This document shows positions 48,116 to 50,039 of a DNA stretch of 64,000 bases, piece by piece. The first letter of the stretch is position 1. Every line of letters starts with the position of its first letter. The notes beneath the pieces are model-generated. The model saw nothing but the letters and a program-made list of their open reading frames with translations, did no database searches and was not told the origin of the DNA. The stretch is taken from the NCBI GenBank assembly GCA_021186555.1, contig JAJKFL010000003.1:31670908-31734907 (forward strand), given 5' to 3'. This DNA comes from Reticulitermes speratus. Lineage: Eukaryota > Arthropoda > Insecta > Blattodea > Rhinotermitidae. The translations under genes were made by a program, and so were the position numbers.

Positions 48116-49152
48116 CCACCCCTGATGATGAGCAGGAAAATTATTCCCATCTCACCTTTCTCTCTCTCCTGTTTCTTTTTATCTTCAACCCTCTGCAACT
48201 CTGCTTTTTTGGCTTCCTTGCTCCGTTTCTCCTCCTTAATAGGGTCATACTTCACCTCTTGATTAGGTACCACCAACAAGAAAAGACCTTCTACTGATAC
48301 CTCTACAGGTGCACTGTACAATTTCTTCCAAGGAATCTTCAGTACTAATTTTCCTACCAATTCATAACAGAGTCAGATAAATACAAAGTTAAAAACAGCT
48401 ATCTCTAAGATCAACATTGTATTCCAATTTGAAACTGGTGACATAATTCTGAAATAATGTTTCAAATAATTCACAACTACAGAAACTGTTAAGCTACTCA
48501 GAGAAATTCCGAGCTCACATGCATTTTAAATCCAAGAACACTGAATGCTTTAAATTATATTAGAGTCAAATTCACTTATTACACTCACATAAAAATGGGC
48601 AAACCCAAATTATTCTAGGTAAAGCCCACTGATTTCACTGACAGAATGCCAGCCAGTTTCTTTCTTTCTTCACAACTAATATGGTTGACATGTTTTACAA
48701 TAAAGTGGATATTCCAAAATAAAATAAATGTTCATTAATTTAATGCACAAATCGTACAAACTTTGAGTACCTAGGGTCCCAAAAATTGTTTTAACTGGGA
48801 GCTCAAGTTCGTCCAAAGCACTCTGCTTTAATACCAAATCCTGCAGAACAACATCACCTGCAAAGTTCAGAACACACAGAAATAGTAATACATTCTTCCA
48901 GTTGCAATTGGGGAGGGAAAAACACTGAAGAACGAAAACTTATGCATCGTCAAGAAACTGGCAAACTGTAAAGTTTTTTTTTTCGACACACTGCTGTACG
49001 CTACACTTAAATACATCAACGCCGAAGAAAACCACCTTGACGTTCTTCTTACCTCCCCAGATACCGATTTTCAGCTGAGAGTGATCCAGATTTTCCACAT
49101 AATCCCCAAGAAACCGATTCAATAACTCTGCTACAACTGATTCGAAAACCAT
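672..49152 (-). CDS. Vps13: Vps13 (VPS13A/C-type) lipid-transfer protein, exons 1-22, 3' end outside window
   Basis: VPS13 proteins are rod-like bridges that move phospholipids between membranes at organelle contact sites. Seen here: the N-terminus [18 protein letters not shown] is the family's chorein-N start, followed in order by segments such as [49 protein letters not shown] and APVIIIPV. These track vertebrate VPS13A colinearly. The 22 exons total 3,745 bp (about 1,250 codons) against roughly 3,100-3,700 residues for the family, so the VAB, ATG2-C and PH-like C-terminal regions lie beyond position 1. All introns are GT-AG and phases chain through the gene once four missing bases in exons 10, 14 and 16 are allowed for. 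The introns carry most of the window's transposons. VPS13A versus VPS13C identity cannot be decided; insects usually have one gene for both. Confidence 0.95.
1050..1731. mobile_element. Non-autonomous Tigger-like element, old
   Basis: The ends CAGTGAAACTTGAATTCTAC and, reverse complemented, CAGTGAAACCTGGATTTTAC form inverted repeats of about 25 bp that begin CAGTGAAAC like other Tigger-group elements. A TA precedes the left end; the right flank is CA, presumably mutated. About 680 bp with no transposase recognisable inside. Confidence 0.6.
2500..2770. repeat. Dispersed repeat, copy 1 (other copy 18060-18260)
   Basis: Shares TCATCCTCCTTGATTTGAT, a spaced ACC.CAA.AAT.TTTG segment and CCTCCTGTTACTT, in the same order and spacing, with 18060-18260. 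Family unknown; neither copy codes convincingly. Confidence 0.55.
2812..2935. repeat. Short foldback of the same family
   Basis: Arms AAATCTGTGGTCTTCTGGGT and ACCCAGAAGACCACAGATTT are perfectly complementary for at least 20 bp and continue through the GCGTCGTGTG / CACACGACGC core. The right edge reads CATGGCGGAAGCCTGAAATC as in the longer copies. The hammerhead region is absent. In Vps13 intron 21. Confidence 0.78.
2968..3419 (-). mobile_element. Penelope-derived foldback: N-terminal ORF fragment between inverted hammerhead repeats
   Basis: Near-perfect inverted arms of about 97 bp (2968-3062 and about 3325-3419; ATAGTCAAACCAACAAATGC at the left edge) each contain a hammerhead motif. Between them, the minus frame 3325-3070 reads [34 protein letters not shown] and [13 protein letters not shown], matching the N-terminal region of Penelope-like proteins ('FYPRV.NLT...F..EE'). 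The rest of the element is missing. Confidence 0.82.
3021..3062 (-). ncRNA. Hammerhead-like motif with altered GAAA
   Basis: The minus strand has CCC-CUGAAGA-UGGCAAAUUAGUUGCCA-AAAC-AUAUGUA-GGGG. The G expected at core position 12 reads A, which in known hammerheads abolishes activity. Arm of the 2968-3419 foldback; its mate at about 3325-3364 has lost the CUGA box. Confidence 0.6.
3928..4062 (-). CDS. Vps13: Vps13 exon 21
   Basis: Encodes residues 1148-1192: [20 protein letters not shown] and [20 protein letters not shown], the alanine-rich amphipathic linker that follows FLDNFQ in VPS13. 135 bp, phase 0 at both ends. Acceptor TTGTAG|ACATTT, donor CAG|GTGCCT. Confidence 0.92.
4158..4512. repeat. 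Foldback with Penelope-type terminal repeat arms
   Basis: The inverted arms begin GAACAGGAACAGTTTTCAAT on the left, complementary to ACTGAAAACTGTTATTGTTC at 4493-4512, and include TTTCAGCTAAACAC / GTGTTTAGCTGAAAC. An inner second palindrome (AAAACCAACAAACAATCTGT against AGATTATTTCTTGGTTTT) extends the stem to about 150 bp per side. A CUGAAGA...GAAAC motif lies at 4431-4475. In Vps13 intron 20. Confidence 0.7.
4513..7486. other. Vps13 intron 20, remainder
   Basis: Apart from the DUF4817 derivative (4796-5358) and the foldback at its 3' side, 5359-7486 shows no gene, repeat or element I can recognise. Confidence 0.6.
4796..5358 (-). mobile_element. Deletion derivative of a DUF4817-type DNA transposon
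   Basis: A 563-bp element with about 100-bp terminal inverted repeats (CAGGGCATACACAAAACAAT on the right end) and TA flanks (4794-4795, 5359-5360). On the minus strand the 5' end of the transposase gene survives ([23 protein letters not shown] at 5189), then the sequence jumps to the last 60 or so codons ([20 protein letters not shown] to [12 protein letters not shown]). These two pieces are the N- and C-termini of the DUF4817/Tc1-mariner-like transposase common in insects. The catalytic core is deleted. Confidence 0.85.
7487..7648 (-). CDS. Vps13: Vps13 exon 20
   Basis: Encodes residues 1094-1147, [20 protein letters not shown] to [16 protein letters not shown]. The C.R.VFL..F...LL motif corresponds to the VPS13A 'IEVVFVTKFLYSIL' region. 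Acceptor TTACAG|ATTTTG, donor TGCTT|GTAAGT; 162 bp, phase 0 at both ends. Confidence 0.93.
8225..8451 (-). CDS. Vps13: Vps13 exon 19
   Basis: Encodes residues 1018-1093: a basic cluster (QRRKRRKS), then [19 protein letters not shown] and [19 protein letters not shown]. This matches the INAKLRNI.V.D segment of VPS13A. Acceptor TTTGTAG|TACAAA, donor AAAT|GTAAGT, end phase 0. It is separated from exon 18 by a 6.8-kb intron holding a LINE with a nested mariner. Confidence 0.94.
9114..10121 (+). CDS. LINE ORF1 protein, DUF4780-like, open for 335 codons
   Basis: An uninterrupted frame with a lysine-rich basic stretch ([17 protein letters not shown], about residues 73-89), a proline/serine linker, then a globular region containing [52 protein letters not shown] and [12 protein letters not shown]. 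This is the layout of DUF4780-type ORF1 proteins of arthropod non-LTR elements, which bind element RNA. No CCHC knuckles are seen. The true start could be upstream or at a later Met. Remaining open while ORF2 is broken may be chance or recent decay. Confidence 0.75.
   Translation: MLTVISPILVGLKWTRILMNLNKERLWLQTCYNKTPKVETVGSKLSAVPFDERSAAGIPMIKLQTKRLSGAQRKKLIKAKKKKEGTWTVEKLPSKTPPQEKVEPGSSGGVKRPHSDSSTPPSTTQQPKKPSSMQVQTGSYTEAVVGIKMAVIHKHHPEVKLDQAQADLIQSKLLAAVDANPSGETPLQFLTSKFAQGVFWINCANESSKVWRMQTISGLGELWEGAELTVVDSKDLPKRPRVLVHIPDTLEVTTVVTRLTIQNPELNTADWSIMSHKVTEKEQTLAFSIDPDSFKALAKSNFKPFWGLGRVIFWTLKDEKKKPDAECVAGKFSSQ
10200..10700 (+). pseudogene. LINE ORF2 endonuclease domain fragment
   Basis: The frame around 10275-10691 reads [55 protein letters not shown] and [15 protein letters not shown]. 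The '[11 protein letters not shown]' and 'NRPTFVT' motifs are those of APE-type endonucleases of non-LTR elements, which nick the target DNA. The expected downstream DxT and SDH motifs are degraded (ITIATF, then a stop at 10691). Confidence 0.8.
10839..11848 (+). pseudogene. LINE ORF2 linker and N-terminal half of reverse transcriptase, frameshifted
   Basis: Fragments in three frames: [20 protein letters not shown] (about 10930-11000), [20 protein letters not shown] with [20 protein letters not shown] (about 11465-11600), and [31 protein letters not shown] (about 11655-11800). [10 protein letters not shown] is the RT motif A region (family FLDIEGAFDN). At least three frame changes separate them. 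The segment ends at the mariner insertion point. Confidence 0.85.
11850..13146 (+). mobile_element. Mariner element nested in the LINE, with TIRs and TA duplications
   Basis: A 1,297-bp element flanked by TA at 11848-11849 and 13147-13148. The roughly 27-bp terminal inverted repeats read CATAGGCCATTCAAATTTAA on the left and, reverse complemented, CATGGGACGTTCAAATTTAA on the right. Size, TA duplication and transposase type identify a mariner of the Tc1/mariner superfamily. LINE reverse-transcriptase sequence resumes directly on the right side, so the mariner landed in an existing LINE copy. Confidence 0.93.
12004..12917 (+). pseudogene. Mariner transposase, broken
   Basis: Starts near 12004 ([20 protein letters not shown]), hits an in-frame stop and a frameshift in the helix-turn-helix region, then is open from 12273. 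The DDE core keeps the first aspartate ([10 protein letters not shown]) and third ([14 protein letters not shown]), but the second is asparagine ([11 protein letters not shown] instead of HDNA.PH). The 34-residue spacing before the last D is the mariner DD34D pattern. Catalytically dead by these changes. Confidence 0.9.
13150..13990 (+). pseudogene. LINE ORF2 C-terminal reverse transcriptase (YADD) segment
   Basis: A 246-codon frame from 13250 carries [13 protein letters not shown], then [12 protein letters not shown], the catalytic YADD box of reverse transcriptase, followed by the thumb motif [20 protein letters not shown]. It continues the RT interrupted at 11848 by the mariner. A frameshift near 13780 leads into thumb and connector remnants, which then give way to RNase H. 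Confidence 0.88.
14060..14385 (+). pseudogene. LINE ORF2 RNase H domain fragment
   Basis: The frame reads [37 protein letters not shown] and [15 protein letters not shown]. The TDGS, QTE and SDSQAA motifs carry the catalytic D-E-D residues of type I RNase H. The fourth catalytic aspartate and the zinc-finger tail are missing, so the copy is 3'-truncated or diverged. Confidence 0.85.
14619..14915 (+). mobile_element. tRNA-derived SINE, family 1
   Basis: The head has box A-like GGATAGCATAGTCAG and box B-like GGGAATCGAATACC, followed by a body shared with 39398-39695 (CATCCAGACCAGCCCTGGGG, CCCCATCTAGCACTGAAGTT, AGCTATACCTCTACT, TGAACTTTACCTTTTAC). Ends in an A/T-rich tail. Inserted in Vps13 intron 18 just past the LINE. 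Confidence 0.75.
15268..15544 (-). CDS. Vps13: Vps13 exon 18
   Basis: Encodes residues 926-1017: [20 protein letters not shown] with [15 protein letters not shown] (VPS13 'I.VNFSSLDIHLH.EALL' motif), followed by a polar, poorly conserved linker ending in AVCEQSRA. Acceptor GTGTAG|GTAAAT, donor GCAA|GTAAGT. Confidence 0.94.
15733..15945. repeat. Inverted repeat of GGT/CCA trinucleotides
   Basis: The left arm TATGAGGATGTGATGGTGGT..GGCCGCGGCAGTGGTGGTGG faces CACCGCCGCCTCTGCCGCCG..CACCACCACATCCTCATATT. The flanks (ATATGAGGATGTG / CACATCCTCATAT) pair beyond the trinucleotides. Sits in the 605-bp intron between Vps13 exons 17 and 18. Confidence 0.75.
16150..16376 (-). CDS. Vps13: Vps13 exon 17
   Basis: Encodes residues 850-925 ([20 protein letters not shown] to YLFTVLYVD), matching the segment after 'VL..FY' in VPS13, with beta-strand-rich chorein-repeat character. 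Acceptor TTACAG|ACTTG, donor GGAT|GTAAGT, end phase 0. Confidence 0.92.
16377..17462. other. Vps13 intron 16
   Basis: About 1.1 kb. Contains an (ACA)n tract near 16945-16978; nothing else recognised. Confidence 0.6.
17463..17624 (-). CDS. Vps13: Vps13 exon 16, with one single-base deficit
   Basis: Encodes about residues 796-849: [20 protein letters not shown] in one frame, then [20 protein letters not shown] in the next. The shift falls at or near the A-run complementary to 17552-17555 (AATAAAAGAATG on the coding strand). Exon length is 162 bp, and the join to exon 17 needs 163. Acceptor AATAG|GAATC, donor GGGAG|GTATTT. Confidence 0.87.
18060..18260. repeat. Dispersed repeat, copy 2 (other copy 2500-2770)
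   Basis: Same ordered blocks as at 2500-2770: CATCCTCCTTGATTTGATCA, CCTCCTGTTACTTTC and TTAGGTCCAAATATCTACCT. In Vps13 intron 15. No ends recognised. Confidence 0.55.
18733..20262 (+). mobile_element. Old, decayed copy C of the same Tigger/pogo-like family
   Basis: The left end (AAACCTCCATCCATTGTTCC, then GTCCCGAAAAACTGCCCGCA and TGTTCCTCAAAGTGTTGTTT) aligns step by step with the left end of copy A. The right end near 20236-20262 (AACAATGGATCAAGGTTTCA) aligns with its right repeat. Inside, near 19436-19500, the frame [20 protein letters not shown] matches the copy A tail [19 protein letters not shown]. Highly diverged and non-coding. Confidence 0.75.
20666..20706 (+). ncRNA. Hammerhead-like motif, second Penelope family
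   Basis: The core has a CUGAAGA box, an AUGGAG/CUCCAU stem, C, GAAAC and ACUGGUA. Helix III forms (AC..GU) and the UA site is present, but helix I pairing is poor. The following ACCATTTACCAATCAACACA is shared with 287-360 and 30667-30730. Confidence 0.5.
20852..20928 (-). CDS. Vps13: Vps13 exon 15
   Basis: A 77-bp exon encoding [20 protein letters not shown] plus EPQPLQ (residues 770-795), the 'D..L..I..L..SIP.P' segment that closes a repeat in VPS13. Acceptor CCAG|ATGACC, donor CAG|GTAACT, end phase 0. Confidence 0.9.
21270..21465. repeat. Decayed foldback, same family as 45786-46025
   Basis: The left arm GATCTGCGCTCTTCTGGGAT with ATTATGCAGCATCAAG faces CTTGATGCTGTGTAACATCA and CAGAAGAGCACAGATC. 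It begins with GGCTTCCGACGCGATGTTGA, the family's edge sequence. A degraded hammerhead-like core lies at 21337-21380 on the minus strand. In Vps13 intron 14. Confidence 0.75.
21720..21855. repeat. (GA)n and (TG)n microsatellites with CG-rich tail
   Basis: About 22 bp of GA at 21720-21742 and 20 bp of TG at 21805-21827, running into alternating GCGCGCATGCGCGAGC, a purine-pyrimidine alternation. In Vps13 intron 14. Confidence 0.88.
22523..22708 (-). CDS. Vps13: Vps13 exon 14, with one single-base deficit
   Basis: Encodes about residues 708-769: [20 protein letters not shown] with PMHLL in one frame, then [20 protein letters not shown] and [13 protein letters not shown] in the next. One base is missing near 22630-22645. 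Exon length is 186 bp where flanking phases need 187. Acceptor TGTAG|GTTTTA, donor ACAG|GTAACT. Confidence 0.9.
22811..22856 (-). ncRNA. Decayed hammerhead-like motif
   Basis: The minus strand has CCCUGAAGA-UGAAGGUGCAACAAUUCUUCA-AAAUGUCAGUA. The CUGAAGA box and stem survive but GAAA has become AAAA. It is flanked by GGTATAACATCCCAGAAGCC, an edge sequence like that of the 45786 family. In Vps13 intron 13. Confidence 0.4.
23029..23789 (-). mobile_element. Pogo-like short element carrying only the DNA-binding domain, copy 2
   Basis: A 761-bp relative of the 56743-57659 element, with the same inverted ends, TA flanks (23027-23028, 23790-23791) and subterminal GCGGATTAGATTCG repeats. The minus frame about 23531-23268 keeps [20 protein letters not shown], but the beginning of the HTH is frameshifted and sequence after it is deleted. 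Lies in Vps13 intron 13 on the same strand as the gene. Confidence 0.87.
23790..25647. other. Vps13 intron 13, part
   Basis: TTAGGTTTCACTGCA near 24137 looks like a lone Tigger-type end, but no matching end was found. Otherwise nothing recognised. Confidence 0.5.
25648..25825 (-). CDS. Vps13: Vps13 exon 13
   Basis: Encodes residues 648-707: [20 protein letters not shown], a serine-rich loop, then [20 protein letters not shown]. The NLG.IKV.S and YD.F...L..MQ motifs are typical of VPS13 repeats. Acceptor CTGCAG|GAAGG, donor CAG|GTTTGT, end phase 0. Confidence 0.95.
25826..26712. other. Vps13 intron 12
   Basis: About 0.9 kb, AT-rich; nothing recognised. Confidence 0.6.
26713..26865 (-). CDS. 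Vps13: Vps13 exon 12
   Basis: Encodes residues 597-647: a helix ending [15 protein letters not shown], then [20 protein letters not shown]. This matches the TATGL..I....LDL...L.A.YI..P..G segment of VPS13. Acceptor TTTAAG|ACTTC, donor CTGG|GTATGT, end phase 2. Confidence 0.95.
27145..29348 (+). mobile_element. Tigger/pogo-like DNA transposon, full-length copy A
   Basis: A 2,204-bp element bounded by terminal inverted repeats starting CARTGAAACCTCTATCCATC and flanked by TA (27143-27144 and 29349-29350). Lies in Vps13 intron 11 on the opposite strand to the gene. It encodes a CENP-B-type helix-turn-helix plus a DDE transposase in three frame-shifted pieces. Confidence 0.93.
27691..29229 (+). 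pseudogene. Tigger/pogo-like transposase of copy A, two frameshifts
   Basis: Three consecutive frames: HTH region ([20 protein letters not shown], 27691 to about 28005), second HTH and start of DDE domain (about 28000-28390, [16 protein letters not shown]), and DDE remainder (about 28390-29229). Catalytic positions: NAEETGLF has E where the family and copy B have [12 protein letters not shown] and LQPLDLGVI keep their aspartates. The second frameshift is a one-base loss near 28372 relative to copy B. The C-terminus is acidic and ends SMRDFLSKK. Non-functional as it stands. Confidence 0.9.
30075..30760 (+). mobile_element. Penelope-like element 3' fragment: GIY-YIG endonuclease plus terminal repeat
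   Basis: The coding remnant reads [16 protein letters not shown], then (shifted frame) [58 protein letters not shown] and KPLM. This is the C-terminal GIY-YIG endonuclease of Penelope-like elements (family 'C.CGKVYIGQT', 'EAI.I..HPNN.NR..G..LS..W.P'). Downstream, 30540-30760 holds a pyrimidine-rich tail and a decayed hammerhead motif followed by ACTAATTACCAGTCGACACA, the terminal repeat of the same family as 20666 and 287. In Vps13 intron 11. Confidence 0.85.
30667..30712 (+). ncRNA. Decayed hammerhead-like motif at the end of a Penelope fragment
   Basis: GGAAGCAGCAAGCTCTTCTC-AAACATAAGTAACTA keeps the stem and AAAC outline only. Its value is that it sits 200 bp downstream of a recognisable Penelope GIY-YIG endonuclease, linking this motif family to Penelope elements. 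Confidence 0.45.
31010..31261 (-). CDS. Vps13: Vps13 exon 11
   Basis: Encodes residues 513-596 ([18 protein letters not shown] to REVHLAK), including [13 protein letters not shown] and the [21 protein letters not shown] block, a strong VPS13 signature. Acceptor TTGTAG|CGTGAC, donor GCCAA|GTAAGT; both phases are 2. Confidence 0.96.
31844..32103 (-). CDS. Vps13: Vps13 exon 10, with two single-base deficits
   Basis: Encodes about residues 426-512: [20 protein letters not shown] in one frame, then [20 protein letters not shown] in a second, then [20 protein letters not shown] in a third. All three stretches match the expected order in VPS13 (EEK.LY.AI.Y, PKTF, QRP.A.A). One base is missing near 32031-32040 and another near 31930, in or next to an A-run on the coding strand. 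The exon is 260 bp, while the phases of exons 9 and 11 require 262. Read as it stands, the frame would end within this exon. Confidence 0.9.
32104..33432. other. Vps13 intron 9, part
   Basis: CCCCTGACAATGGCCAGATT with CCAGCCAAACATG near 32657-32697 may be another eroded hammerhead outline. The rest shows nothing recognised. Confidence 0.4.
33433..33957. repeat. Long foldback with two hammerhead-bearing arms
   Basis: An imperfect palindrome centred near 33705 with arms of about 250 bp. The outer arms read AATATCAACCAACAAATGCT / GTTGCTGGTCAATATTTGAT and carry hammerhead motifs at 33503-33544 (minus) and 33841-33882 (plus). The inner arms pair TGTATAAATGTGCAATGTTT with AAACATTGCACATTTATATG. No coding remnant inside. 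In Vps13 intron 9. Confidence 0.8.
33503..33544 (-). ncRNA. Hammerhead ribozyme motif, nearly complete
   Basis: The minus strand reads CCC-CUGAAGA-U-GGCAACUUGUUUGCU-GAAAC-AUAUGUA-GGGG. The conserved box and GAAA are intact; helix II has five pairs including one G-U. It forms one arm of the 33433-33957 foldback. Confidence 0.68.
34677..34803 (-). CDS. Vps13: Vps13 exon 9
   Basis: Encodes residues 384-425: a charged helix ([15 protein letters not shown]) followed by GGWLSGWFG, the tryptophan-rich GW motif seen in VPS13A/C, and an acidic linker. Acceptor TTTCAG|TTGGAA, donor ATAG|GTTCGC. Confidence 0.93.
34804..36874. other. Vps13 intron 8
   Basis: About 2.1 kb, AT-rich, no recognised element. 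Short open frames here have no family resemblance. Confidence 0.6.
36875..37109 (-). CDS. Vps13: Vps13 exon 8
   Basis: Encodes residues 305-383, starting [20 protein letters not shown]. The W-W-x-[FY]-A-x motif and following basic stretch mark the VPS13 middle-of-N-terminus region, then a helix ends at ...[11 protein letters not shown]. Acceptor GTACAG|GTGGCA, donor GGAG|GTAATT, end phase 0. Confidence 0.95.
37110..38465. other. Vps13 intron 7, part
   Basis: AT-rich with a TTTAAATTTAAATTTTAAATT palindromic stretch near 38140; no gene or element recognised before the hammerhead at 38466. Confidence 0.55.
38466..38507 (+). ncRNA. Hammerhead ribozyme motif, Penelope type, all core positions kept
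   Basis: Reads CCC-CUGAAGA-U-GGCUUC(CUA)GAAGCC-GAAAC-AUAUGUA-GGGG. Helix I pairs CCC with GGG, the CUGANGA box is complete, helix II has six pairs with a 3-nt loop, and G12-A13-A14 is intact. Helix III is two pairs closing a 4-nt loop, and the predicted cut follows the A at 38503. One unpaired U sits between the box and helix II. Very short helix III and this layout are those reported for hammerheads in Penelope-like terminal repeats. Lies in Vps13 intron 7, on the opposite strand to the gene. Confidence 0.75.
38670..38796 (-). CDS. Vps13: Vps13 exon 7
   Basis: Encodes residues 263-304, [20 protein letters not shown] to GHYKKW, containing the conserved APYRKFRP motif. The acceptor CTAG|CAATTA is preferred over the later CCAG because only it keeps the phase from exon 6. 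Donor AAAATG|GTAAGTG, end phase 2. Confidence 0.92.
39398..39695 (+). mobile_element. tRNA-derived SINE, family 1, second copy
   Basis: AGGGTAGCATAGTCATTCAC (box A-like) and GATTAGAAACCCAG (degraded box B), then the same body as 14619-14915: GTCCAGACTGGCTCTGAGAC, CTCCATCTAGTGCTGAGGTT, AGCTATATCTCTACTA, and the tail AACTTTAACCTTTTACCTTT. In Vps13 intron 6. Confidence 0.75.
39822..40272 (-). mobile_element. Internally deleted pogo-like element
   Basis: A 451-bp element with inverted ends CAGAAAAATTCCATTAATCT (right) and CAGAAAATTCCATTAATCCA (left) and TA flanks. Minus frame 40185-39964 ends in an acidic tail ([20 protein letters not shown]), a layout like the C-terminus of pogo/jerky-type transposases. 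No catalytic motif remains. In Vps13 intron 6. Confidence 0.7.
40562..40665. repeat. Small foldback beside a SINE
   Basis: GACACCATGTAATCCAACAG with AAATTTACCA faces TGGTAAATTTCTAACAGACT and ACATGGTGTC. The central minus sequence GCAGGTTGCTCTGAAGCATT resembles the degraded hammerhead cores at 287 and 20666. In Vps13 intron 6. Confidence 0.65.
40665..40975 (+). mobile_element. tRNA-derived SINE, family 2
   Basis: A clear tRNA-like head: box A TAGCGCAGTTGG at about 40671 and box B GGGTCGATTCC at about 40714, spaced as in tRNAs. It is followed by a non-tRNA body containing CCTGGGGTCGACTCAGCCTC, CTTTCCTGGGGGGTAAAGGC and GGTTTACCTTTGC. The target flank ACATGGTGTCATA is repeated on both sides (40653-40665 and 40968-40980), which fits a target-site duplication. 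Confidence 0.8.
42000..42405. repeat. Compound foldback with hammerhead-like motifs
   Basis: The segment CGACATGATTCAATATAGTC occurs twice direct (about 42006 and 42163) and once inverted (about 42235), and the block GAGTTGACACGGCTGTGCGC recurs near 42209 and 42367. Outer arms form a palindrome of about 200 bp. The hammerhead-like cores GGATGGGGACGGAGCTAGTC..CCGAAAC lie at 42061-42099 (minus) and 42319-42358 (plus). In Vps13 intron 6. Confidence 0.8.
42319..42358 (+). ncRNA. Hammerhead-like motif in compound foldback (inverted partner 42061-42099)
   Basis: C-CUGAGGA-U-GGGGACGGAGCUAGUCCCC-GAAAC-AUUGUA. Box, six-pair helix II, GAAAC and UA are present; helix I pairing is not evident. The minus-strand partner at 42061-42099 has the same core. 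Confidence 0.5.
42520..42575. repeat. (GT)n/(GA)n microsatellite with a poly-G run
   Basis: About 22 bp of GT repeats, a GAGAGAAG spacer, twelve consecutive Gs and a second GA run. In Vps13 intron 6. Confidence 0.9.
42640..42760 (+). repeat. Possible degraded SINE family 1 fragment
   Basis: CCCAGTTGGGGGCAAGGGAC, then TCCAAAACATCCAGATCAGC, resembles the body of the 39398 SINE (CCCAGTACGGGCAAGAGAAT, CCAAAATGTCCAGACTGGC). The tRNA-like head is not recognisable. Confidence 0.4.
43119..43238 (-). CDS. Vps13: Vps13 exon 6
   Basis: Encodes residues 223-262 ([20 protein letters not shown] to MEKLSV), the PI.S.A.L segment followed by the PKI.L..E beta strands of the VPS13 N-terminal groove. Acceptor TTCAAG|TGCTT, donor GTAG|GTAAGTG. 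Confidence 0.87.
43239..44044. other. Vps13 intron 5
   Basis: About 0.8 kb. Checked for a possible missing small Vps13 exon between exons 5 and 6; none recognised. Confidence 0.55.
44045..44102 (-). CDS. Vps13: Vps13 exon 5
   Basis: A 58-bp exon encoding [19 protein letters not shown] (residues 204-222), matching the family's 'YWN..S' segment. Acceptor TTTCAG|GTATTG, donor CTCAG|GTAAAC, end phase 1. The vertebrate protein has about 30 extra residues before the exon 6 homology. Either the insect loop is shorter or a small exon was missed. Confidence 0.85.
44575..45025 (+). mobile_element. 5'-truncated LINE 3' end
   Basis: The frame to 44827 reads [40 protein letters not shown] and [20 protein letters not shown], the typical C-terminus of jockey/CR1-like ORF2 ('YY.GIKIFN.LP..IK', 'FL..HSFYT..EYL'). 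It is followed by AT-rich 3' UTR ending near GGATTTCTGGAACTTACAAA. A 34-bp tandem duplication covers the stop region. In Vps13 intron 4. Confidence 0.8.
44795..44868. repeat. 34-bp tandem duplication over a LINE stop codon
   Basis: ACTGTGGATGAGTACCTTAA with TGGATAACTATTAC occurs twice head-to-tail, so the LINE C-terminal codons and stop are duplicated. Confidence 0.88.
45486..45709 (-). CDS. Vps13: Vps13 exon 4
   Basis: Encodes residues 129-203 ([18 protein letters not shown] to DAATIIYK), including the very conserved [12 protein letters not shown] segment of the chorein-N region. Acceptor TTACAG|GTAAAC, donor AAG|GTGAGC; ends in phase 0. Confidence 0.95.
45786..46025. repeat. Foldback with facing hammerhead-like motifs
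   Basis: Inverted arms of about 100 bp: CATCTGGGATATTATGTAGC against GTAATATCCCAGAAGAGCGC, with inner arms CCCATCTTCAAGGGTCAAGA / TCTTGACCCTTGAAGATGGG meeting near 45918. Members of the same repeat family lie at 2812, 21270 and 59640. In Vps13 intron 3. Confidence 0.8.
45932..45977 (+). ncRNA. Hammerhead-like motif in foldback (inverted partner 45861-45902)
   Basis: CCCUUGAAGA-UGGGACUGAUAGGUUGUCCCA-AAAC-GUCUGUA. An extra U splits the CUGA box and position 12 is A, so it is probably inactive. The partner on the minus strand shares the outline. Confidence 0.45.
46802..47990 (-). mobile_element. Decayed mariner, second family
   Basis: Minus-strand transposase remnants run from [20 protein letters not shown] (near 47873) to [15 protein letters not shown] and CIEK plus stop (near 46880). 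The end at 46802 (TATGAGGGACCTTCAGAA) resembles the start near 47985 (TATGAGGTAAACCTTTGACA), consistent with terminal inverted repeats. In Vps13 intron 3, same strand as the gene. Confidence 0.82.
46880..47873 (-). pseudogene. Mariner-type transposase remnant
   Basis: Pieces in several frames: [49 protein letters not shown] (first catalytic D), [27 protein letters not shown] (second D changed to E in the HDNARPH box) and the C-terminal QCIEKQG. The third catalytic aspartate segment is lost. Stops and shifts make it non-functional. Confidence 0.85.
48080..48122. repeat. (CAC)n microsatellite
   Basis: Runs of CACCAG then CACCAC repeats in Vps13 intron 3, about 35 bp past the exon 3 donor. Confidence 0.9.
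48156..48353 (-). CDS. Vps13: Vps13 exon 3
   Basis: Encodes residues 63-128: the [18 protein letters not shown] stretch, the [19 protein letters not shown] motif and a charged helix rich in E, K and R. The last two are characteristic of the VPS13 N-terminus. Acceptor GGTAG|GAAAA, donor AAAG|GTGAGA. A (CCA)n microsatellite lies about 30 bp downstream in the intron. Confidence 0.95.
48771..48857 (-). CDS. Vps13: Vps13 exon 2
   Basis: Encodes residues 34-62 ([20 protein letters not shown] to TLG), the second chorein-N segment. Acceptor GCAG|GTGATG, donor CTAG|GTACTC. Entry and exit phases are both 1 and join exons 1 and 3 in frame. Confidence 0.93.
49053..49152 (-). CDS. Vps13: Vps13 exon 1 (start codon)
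   Basis: Encodes residues 1-33, [18 protein letters not shown] onward to IWG, the start of the chorein-N domain that forms the entrance of the lipid-transfer groove. The ATG at 49152 is chosen because VPS13A-type proteins begin with MVFES at exactly this point. The donor is GAG|GTAAGA and the exon ends in phase 1. Confidence 0.95.
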
Positions 49153-50039
49153 GTTAATGCTGTCAAGCGCTCTTCTTTATACGAACTAAATGTCAAATAC
49201 GTCAGTGGAACCCCATATTCACACCACACCCACCATCGCTATTGTGAGAAATGATTTGTGATGTCTCTTCACCGTTCTAAACTGAACGGTGACGTAAGGG
49301 TGTACTATGCAGCGACAATCAAATACCTTCCGTTGAAAATACGATCAGGTGGATCGTTGTAGAAGGTACCATGAATGGTTATCAGTGTAATCAAACACTA
49401 TTCTCAGGCCTCTTTATTGTTCTGCAGAATGACACGACATGAACACAACTAAGAACCCACGTGAAGGTAGCAACCACGGATCAACTGACAGAAATAGTGA
49501 AGAAATGCTGCCGTGCTACCACAGATTACTACCGTGCTACCAATATATGAAACACAAAGTAGAAATCGGGCTTCTTTGGTGCGAAAAGTATTATATCTCC
49601 GTGTAATTTTTCGATAAAGAGAAAATAAAACCTTCGTCTATAGCAGTACAGTTATATAACCGATAACATTTCAGTACGTCCGTAGAATTGCATGTACTCT
49701 GCAGATCGAAAAAATGTTAACAGATATCTAGTTTAATTTAGTTTATTATTCATCCATTACAGTCAAACATAGGATCTTTAAATTTCAGTCACAGTTTTAT
49801 ATCTAGCGAAGCATAACGTCATTAAAAGTACATAACACTTTTACACCATAGTACAATACAACTCGTCAACTTGTTTAACTTGTACGCTAATGTGAAACAC
49901 ATTTAACATGACATGTTCTTCCACTGAATAAACTTTATGCAGTAACAGAAATGATTTCAACTCCCTTTCGAAAAGCTTGCACCTATCCAATTATTTCATA
50001 TGATTAGGTACTATGTTACATAATTTAATTCCCATATTC

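Noticed and set aside
48052..48360. Glycine/alanine-rich extension of Vps13 exon 3 past the donor
   Set aside because: It is translation of a (CAC)n microsatellite after a good GTGAGA donor; the next exon joins in phase without it.
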